From: Spirochaetota bacterium
GTDB lineage: Bacteria > Spirochaetota > Spirochaetia > Treponematales > UBA12059
Reading direction: 5' to 3'
NCBI GenBank assembly: GCA_029565815.1
Contig: JAKQNL010000203.1
Coordinates: 1 to 10,474 of the forward strand
DNA length: 10,474 bases
Position numbers and translations under genes: made by a program. The notes beneath the pieces were generated by a model. It was not told where the DNA came from and did not search any database. It worked only from the letters and a program-made list of their open reading frames with translations. This document shows positions 6,627 through 10,474 of the stretch, one piece after another. Position 1 is the stretch's first letter; every line of letters begins with the position of its first letter.

Positions 6627-7174
6627 ATATCAGTTTTAGCCTGAACGGCCGGGACATAGGCCTGTCCGCCAACCCTATGGAACGCCTGTCGGATCTATTG
6701 CGCGACCGGCTTGGCGTACACAGCCTCATGGTGGACTGCGGTTCCGGCGCCTGCGGTAAGTGCGTAGTGCTTTTGGACCAGGAAGCAGTGCCTTCTTGCC
6801 TGGTACCGGCGTTCCGCATCCGATCCCGCTCTGTCATGACCTACGAAGGTTTTGTTGAAACCCAAGCCTATGCACTGGTTATAGAACATTTTCTTAAAAG
6901 CGGGGTCGAGCTGTGCGGCTTCTGTGACGCAGCCACCATACTTGCGGCCGGTTCCCTTATTTTAAAAGCGCAAGCAATACTCGAACGGGAATCCGGCAGG
7001 CTTGGTTTGGGTTCAGGCGGGCAAACGGAAACCAGCGAGATAAGCGAACGCGAAATTGTAGAAACCATGTCATCGGTGTATTGCCGGTGCACGCCGCCAC
7101 GGCTGACATTGGACGCAGCAAAAAGCGCCGTCGCAACGGTGCTTGGAAAAGGGAGGGGCCGTGCGGCTCGTTGA
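6623..7174 (+). CDS. 2Fe-2S small subunit of xanthine-dehydrogenase-family enzyme
   Basis: 183 residues, joined to the large-subunit gene by a 4-base ATGA overlap, with AAGGAAG upstream. This subunit carries electrons from the molybdenum site to FAD. The plant-ferredoxin-like cluster has all four cysteines: Cys39, Cys44, Cys47 (CGSGACGKC) and Cys59. The helical second-cluster domain also has all four: CGFC (98, 101) and CRC (154, 156). In most relatives the second motif is preceded by Gln (QCGFC), which contacts the molybdopterin cofactor. Here that position is Leu97, and the following TPG is DAA. There is also a roughly 20-residue Gly/Ser/Thr/Glu-rich insertion (about 121-141) between the two halves of the second cluster domain. 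Both clusters should assemble; the contact with the cofactor looks altered, in step with changes in the large subunit. Confidence 0.9.
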   Translation: MNISFSLNGRDIGLSANPMERLSDLLRDRLGVHSLMVDCGSGACGKCVVLLDQEAVPSCLVPAFRIRSRSVMTYEGFVETQAYALVIEHFLKSGVELCGFCDAATILAAGSLILKAQAILERESGRLGLGSGGQTETSEISEREIVETMSSVYCRCTPPRLTLDAAKSAVATVLGKGRGRAAR

Positions 7175-8006
7175 AGAAGTAGCCGCGCCAGCTACCATAC
7201 AGGAAGCCACCGCGTTTATGAAACGCCGCCCAGATTGTGTGCCGTGGGCCGGTGGAACCGTCCTGTCAACCGACGACGATGCATGGCCGCAATCCGGCCC
7301 GGTTCCGCTTATGGATATACGAAACTTAACCGAGCTTAAAGGCATTAACCGGTCATCGGTGTATGTCGAGATTGGCTCGGCAGCAACCCTCAACGCTATC
7401 ATTCGCTTGCCCGGCGGCCTGGGCCTTGGCATGCTTAGGGAAACCTGCCTGTCGGCAGGAACAGCCTTTACCCGTAACCTTGCAACCCTTGGCGGCAACC
7501 TGTGCACCACGCACCGCTTCATGTCGTGCATGCCGGTACTGTACTGCATGGATGCTTCGCTTGAGCTACGAGAACACGGCGCCCAGCGCTGGTATGGCCT
7601 TGGAAGGCTGGTGGATGAGAACGGCAAACCGCGCCCGCTGAACGGCGCACTCCTTACCCGCGTGCGTATTCCCCAGGCAAGCTGGAGTACCTGGGCGGTG
7701 CGGCCGATAGGCACTTACCGCTATCCGCATCCACAAGCCGCTACCTTCGCAGCCGCCGCACGGTTCGAACACGGCGCGCTGGCCGAACTCCGTATTGCTA
7801 GCGCCGGTTCCGTGCTGGTCCGGGAACGGGCTATAGAACTATCACTTGTAGGGAAAAAACTTCCCTTACAAAACCGCGATGTCGAAGACTTCGCCCAAGG
7901 ACTACTAGACAAGGCTATCGCGCTCGGATCCGCAGGCGATTTTGCAGAACGTATTGCTGGCCTTGCTGCCGCATTTTTGGACCGGGCTCCGGAGGAAGCG
8001 CTATGA
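7161..8006 (+). CDS. FAD-binding medium subunit of xanthine-dehydrogenase-family enzyme
   Basis: 281 residues from the GTG at 7161, which has GGGAGG at 7151-7156. An in-frame TTG at 7143 lies upstream of that site and is less likely. The start overlaps the 2Fe-2S gene by 14 bases. The product matches the CoxM/XdhB FAD-binding family: VPWAGGT (27-33) for pyrophosphate contact, PLMDIRNLTELKGI (49-62), VEIGSAATL (69-77), and TRNLATLGGNL (104-114), the second FAD motif. The C-terminal part (about 185-270) looks like the CO-dehydrogenase flavoprotein C-terminal domain (FAAAARFEHGALAELRIASAG). It would accept electrons from the iron-sulphur clusters and pass them to NAD or another acceptor. Length is close to the family norm of about 280-300. 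It completes a large, small, medium subunit order. Confidence 0.88.
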   Translation: MRLVEEVAAPATIQEATAFMKRRPDCVPWAGGTVLSTDDDAWPQSGPVPLMDIRNLTELKGINRSSVYVEIGSAATLNAIIRLPGGLGLGMLRETCLSAGTAFTRNLATLGGNLCTTHRFMSCMPVLYCMDASLELREHGAQRWYGLGRLVDENGKPRPLNGALLTRVRIPQASWSTWAVRPIGTYRYPHPQAATFAAAARFEHGALAELRIASAGSVLVRERAIELSLVGKKLPLQNRDVEDFAQGLLDKAIALGSAGDFAERIAGLAAAFLDRAPEEAL

Positions 8007-8776
8007 GTGGAACCTTGTATCTAGTACCCGTCCCCATAGGAGACGGCGATCCCTTGGACGAACTACCTCCAAAAACCATTAGGCTGGCCGCTTCGGTTTC
8101 CTATTTCATCGTAGAGAATATCCGCTCCGCCAGGCGCTTTTTGTCCAAGGTGATCAACCAGGATGCGCTGGACATGTCCGCCATGGTGGAACTGTCCGAG
8201 CACACGCCGGAAGAAGCGCTGGCTGGCATTTTGGCGCCGCTGCGGGCTGGCACGGATGCCGCCCTGATTTCGGAAGCAGGATGCCCGTGCGTGGCGGACC
8301 CCGGCTTCAATCTGGTTGCCCAGGCTCATACATTGGGCATACGGGTAGTTCCGCTCACCGGCCCCAGTTCCATACTGCTGGCCGTTATGGCAAGCGGATT
8401 GGGCGGGCAGCGTTTTTCGTTTAACGGCTACTTGCCAGCAGACCCGGCAGGCCGAGCAAGCGCCCTAGCCCGCCTGGAAGCCCGATCGGCGCAAGAAGGC
8501 AGTACCGAACTGTTCATAGAAACACCCTACCGCACCGATGCAATGATAAAGTCCATGGGAGTATCATTACAAGCCGACAGCTTGGTATGCGCAGCCGTGT
8601 CCATCAGTACACCACTGGAATCGATATACAGCGCAAACGCAAGCAGATGGAAAAAAAATCCGCCTGCACCGGGAAAACAGCCGGCTGTGTTTGCGCTCAA
8701 GGCGTCGCCTTGTAGTAAAAAATTGACAAAAAAACCGCCTGCACAGCCGCATGCTTCAACACGGGGTAACAATTGA
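8003..8776 (+). CDS. RsmI-like SAM-dependent methyltransferase (tetrapyrrole-methylase fold)
   Basis: 257 residues, ATG at 8003 overlapping the previous stop by 4 bases with GGAGGA upstream. Motifs of the RsmI/tetrapyrrole methylase fold: LYLVPVPIGD (5-14), ISEAGCPCVADPG (89-101), VVPLTGPSSILLAVMASGL (115-133), FSFNGYLP (138-145) and FIETPYR (171-177). Classical RsmI methylates the ribose of C1402 of 16S rRNA. It typically has PTPIGNLxD and an EDTR motif near residue 40. Here these are PVPIGDGDP and VENIRSARRF. This matches the variant branch also found in Bacteroidetes, whose substrate I cannot state with certainty. The core ends near FALKAS (230-235). A Lys/Pro-rich tail of about 22 residues follows and repeats the flavour of an earlier KKNPPAPGK segment. 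It is transcribed with the enzyme genes upstream, but a functional link is not evident. Confidence 0.82.
   Translation: MSGTLYLVPVPIGDGDPLDELPPKTIRLAASVSYFIVENIRSARRFLSKVINQDALDMSAMVELSEHTPEEALAGILAPLRAGTDAALISEAGCPCVADPGFNLVAQAHTLGIRVVPLTGPSSILLAVMASGLGGQRFSFNGYLPADPAGRASALARLEARSAQEGSTELFIETPYRTDAMIKSMGVSLQADSLVCAAVSISTPLESIYSANASRWKKNPPAPGKQPAVFALKASPCSKKLTKKPPAQPHASTRGNN
8698..8712. repeat. Short perfect palindrome near the end of the RsmI-like gene
   Basis: CAAGGCG (8698-8704) and CGCCTTG (8706-8712) are exact complements around one T. The palindrome lies just where the conserved RsmI core ends, and the following bases contain TAG and TAA in another frame. It may be a relic of an earlier gene end, or just a coding coincidence. 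Confidence 0.35.
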
Positions 8777-8778
8777 GC

Positions 8779-8806
8779 TTGACTGCCGCAGTAAGCCGTT
8801 TAGACT
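8779..8806 (+). promoter_or_regulatory. Candidate sigma-70 promoter for the PilZ-like gene
   Basis: TTGACT (8779-8784) matches the -35 consensus at five of six bases. After a 16-base spacer, TAGACT (8801-8806) matches the -10 consensus at four of six. It fills the 39-base gap before the ATG at 8816. Transcription would start near 8812-8814, almost at the start codon, implying a leaderless or nearly leaderless message. The only ribosome-site-like bases are GGA at 8807-8809. The match is by eye. Confidence 0.42.
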
Positions 8807-8815
8807 GGATGTAGT

Positions 8816-9625
8816 ATGAGTGAAAAACAGCCTCAAGAGCCTGAGTCCGCTTTGCCTACCGGGGAACCTATAGCGATCAACCAGTTTTCCAGCGCGCGCA
8901 TGGGCCTGGTGCCCGGTTCCAGCGTCCTAAAAGTGGACCGCTATGCGGTAGCCTGCATACCGTTCAGAATGAGCTTAAGCGGAGCAGTCCTCCTTACATC
9001 GTTTTCCCCGCAGGAACTGACCCTTTTTATGCGCTACACCAATACCATAGCCGGCCTGAGCATAGCCTTCCAGCGCGCGGACGCTGCCCAAACCCATAAA
9101 ATATTTGCCCGCTGTACCATAAAAAGCATTGCGCCCATGCGCGGACGCGAGTCGGTTGGCCTTATATCCATCGCGTGGAAACCATGCCCGCCGGACCTTA
9201 CAACCACCCTTGAAGAGTACCTCCTGATGCTGGAGCGGCTTAAAGTTGAATATGACGACTACAAGGGCAAATTGATAAAGCTCGATCCGGCTAACGCGGC
9301 CCTCCTTGGATACAATAACTATGCGGCTATCATCCATGGGCGCGAACAGGTAAAGGTAGCCGCCTTTTGCCTAGCTTCCGACCGCCTGGACTTTCTGGTT
9401 CCAAAAGACGGTCCCGAGCTGGTCCCAAAAGCAATGGCAAGTGTAAAACTGTTCTTCCGCAGTTTTCAGTTTGTCGTAAGCGGCATACTCTCCGATGTGC
9501 AAAAGCTTCCAAACGGTGCACAGAAGGCCATACTGTCCCTAAACTTTTGCCCGGAGCTGGTAGATATACTTGAGCGCTACCGCTTTCACGAGCAGTTTAG
9601 CAGCCAAAAAACCAGCATTGCCTAG
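8816..9625 (+). CDS. PilZ-like (PilZN-type) spirochaete protein, putative c-di-GMP-related
   Basis: 269 residues, no signal peptide and no membrane helix, so cytoplasmic. The first 20 residues are polar and probably disordered. Residues about 35-135 contain CIPFRMSLSGAVLLTSFSPQEL, RYTNTIAGLSIAFQR and FARCTIKSIAPMRGRE. This resembles the N-terminal PilZN-type domains that I recall from treponemal PilZ proteins. A helical linker (about 131-165) follows. A second beta-rich region (about 175-250) could be a PilZ barrel. The canonical c-di-GMP signature, RxxxR followed by D/NxSxxG, is not present in clear form, so ligand binding is doubtful. Family recognition is from memory and moderate; the role in motility or surface-glycan signalling is inference. 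It lies 39 bases after the RsmI-like gene and may have its own promoter. Confidence 0.55.
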   Translation: MSEKQPQEPESALPTGEPIAINQFSSARMGLVPGSSVLKVDRYAVACIPFRMSLSGAVLLTSFSPQELTLFMRYTNTIAGLSIAFQRADAAQTHKIFARCTIKSIAPMRGRESVGLISIAWKPCPPDLTTTLEEYLLMLERLKVEYDDYKGKLIKLDPANAALLGYNNYAAIIHGREQVKVAAFCLASDRLDFLVPKDGPELVPKAMASVKLFFRSFQFVVSGILSDVQKLPNGAQKAILSLNFCPELVDILERYRFHEQFSSQKTSIA

Positions 9626-9631
9626 AGCTCG

Positions 9632-9652
9632 GCCCAGGGCAACGCCCAGGGC
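9632..9652. terminator. GC-rich hairpin between convergent genes, candidate bidirectional terminator
   Basis: GCCC (9632-9635) pairs with GGGC (9649-9652), and GGGC (9637-9640) pairs with GCCC (9644-9647), around a loop AAC. A single A-A mismatch separates the two helices, giving eight GC pairs in all. It occupies most of the 33-base gap between the PilZ-like stop and the mfd stop. Neither side has a T-run, so termination may rely on the hairpin alone or on Rho. Confidence 0.45.
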
Positions 9653-9658
9653 AGATCT

Positions 9659-10474
9659 CTAACCTGCCAACGCAGCCAGCTTTTCGCGTATGAATTCGCT
9701 CTTTTCCCGTAGGCCAATAGGCCCAGTGGCTATCATGAGCACATTCGGGCGCTGTGGGTCCAGCTTCATCTTTTGGCCAGATTCCCGCATAAGGCGCAAG
9801 AGCCGTTCCACGGAAACCTTGGCTACCTTCATGAACTCTACAGTTACATAACCTTTACGTTCCCGTAGCGATGCTATGGCCAGCTTCTTACACAGGATGC
9901 GTATTTCGGCAAGCGCTAGGAGGCTGGAAACTTCTTCGGGCAATGGACCAAAACGGTCTTCTAGCTCGGCATACAGGGCTTCAAGATCGTCCCGACTCAC
10001 TATCGATGCTATCTTTTTATACACTTCCATCTTAACCGCGCCCTGGCTTATGTACTCTTCCGGTATAAAGCCGGAGTACTCAAGCTCCAGGTAGGTTTCC
10101 TCTTCCTCGCTGTATCCATCGTCGGACAGCCGGGCTACCGCTTCGTCCAAAAGCTTTAGGTACAGGTCAAAACCCACCGAGTAGATATCGCCAGACTGCT
10201 CCCTTCCAAGAAGGTTGCCAGCGCCACGCACTTCCAGATCCTTCATGGCTATCTTGAAGCCGGAGCCAAGCTCGGTAAAGTCCGAGATGATCTGCAGGCG
10301 CTTCATGGCTAATTCCGACAGGGCCTTGCCGTCCGGATAGAACAGGTATGCGTGGGCCAGGCGATCGGAACGGCCTACCCGTCCGCGCAGCTGATACAGC
10401 TGGCTGATGCCGTACATGTCCGCCCGGTCTATGATGATAGTATTCACGTTCGGTATGTCTATGCCGTTTTCTAT
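9659..10474 (-). CDS. mfd: Transcription-repair coupling factor Mfd, C-terminal part (5' end off window)
   Basis: The minus-strand frame is open from the right edge to a TAG at 9659-9661, giving 271 residues. It begins inside the helicase domain at IENGIDIPNVNTIIIDRAD and continues into QLYQLRGRVGRS, helicase motif VI with its arginine fingers. Next comes the typical IISDFTELGSGFKIAMKDLE segment and RGAGNLLGREQSG. The TRCF C-terminal domain follows (LELEYSGFIPEEYI, VYKKIASIVS, ELEDRFGPLPEEV), to the normal chain end. Mfd is the ATP-driven translocase that displaces RNA polymerase stalled at DNA lesions and recruits UvrA. The part seen looks intact and well conserved. It converges on the PilZ-like gene and is unlikely to belong functionally to the plus-strand cluster. 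Confidence 0.95.
   Translation of the reverse strand: MENGIDIPNVNTIIIDRADMYGISQLYQLRGRVGRSDRLAHAYLFYPDGKALSELAMKRLQIISDFTELGSGFKIAMKDLEVRGAGNLLGREQSGDIYSVGFDLYLKLLDEAVARLSDDGYSEEEETYLELEYSGFIPEEYISQGAVKMEVYKKIASIVSRDDLEALYAELEDRFGPLPEEVSSLLALAEIRILCKKLAIASLRERKGYVTVEFMKVAKVSVERLLRLMRESGQKMKLDPQRPNVLMIATGPIGLREKSEFIREKLAALAG

Noticed and set aside
4599..7174. Selenocysteine use in the Mo-hydroxylase genes
   Set aside because: No in-frame TGA occurs within the large or 2Fe-2S subunit, and the proteins are complete without recoding.
7070..7714. Open frame of 214 codons on the minus strand
   Set aside because: It overlaps the end of the 2Fe-2S gene and most of the FAD-subunit gene, both of which carry conserved motifs. 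Its translation is low-complexity antisense.
8723..8755. Promoter at the consensus TTGACA inside the RsmI-like tail
   Set aside because: No acceptable -10 hexamer lies 16-18 bases downstream. The surrounding A-rich codons explain the match.

Overview
The window reads as a spirochaete chromosome, most likely Treponema or a close relative. The reasoning is inference from gene content: a treponeme-style RlpA-like secreted protein, a PilZN-like protein, and a divergent molybdenum-hydroxylase set. GC content looks to be in the mid-to-upper 50s by eye. Isoleucine ATA codons are unusually common for that GC content. I see no tRNA, rRNA, IS element or CRISPR array.

There are three regions. (1) Bases 1-1146 hold two minus-strand genes for exported proteins. 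One is an RlpA-like protein, cut by the left edge, with a Pro/Thr/Val-rich repeat tail. The other is a small unrecognised signal-peptide protein. A long perfect inverted repeat separates them. (2) Bases 1305-8776 form one tightly packed plus-strand cluster. Its order is a specialised NusG paralogue (LoaP/UpxY type), a FlaA1/CapD-type UDP-sugar 4,6-dehydratase lacking its membrane domain, a DegT-family sugar aminotransferase, the large, 2Fe-2S and FAD subunits of a xanthine-dehydrogenase-family enzyme, and an RsmI-like methyltransferase. From the dehydratase onward every junction overlaps by 4-17 bases. A PilZ-like gene follows at 8816, possibly from its own promoter. (3) On the minus strand from 9659 to the right edge is the C-terminal part of Mfd, convergent with the PilZ-like gene. 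A GC-rich hairpin lies between them.

The likely logic is that the NusG paralogue promotes processive transcription of a long cluster. The dehydratase and aminotransferase would make a UDP-4-amino-4,6-dideoxy sugar for a surface glycan or glycoprotein. The role of the molybdenum-hydroxylase genes is unclear. All three subunits are recognisable and the iron-sulphur and FAD motifs are intact. The large subunit, however, has lost the usual glycine-rich cofactor loop, the active-site arginine and the GQG loop, while keeping the C-terminal catalytic glutamate. That divergent enzyme, placed inside an antiterminator-led sugar operon, is the most interesting feature here.
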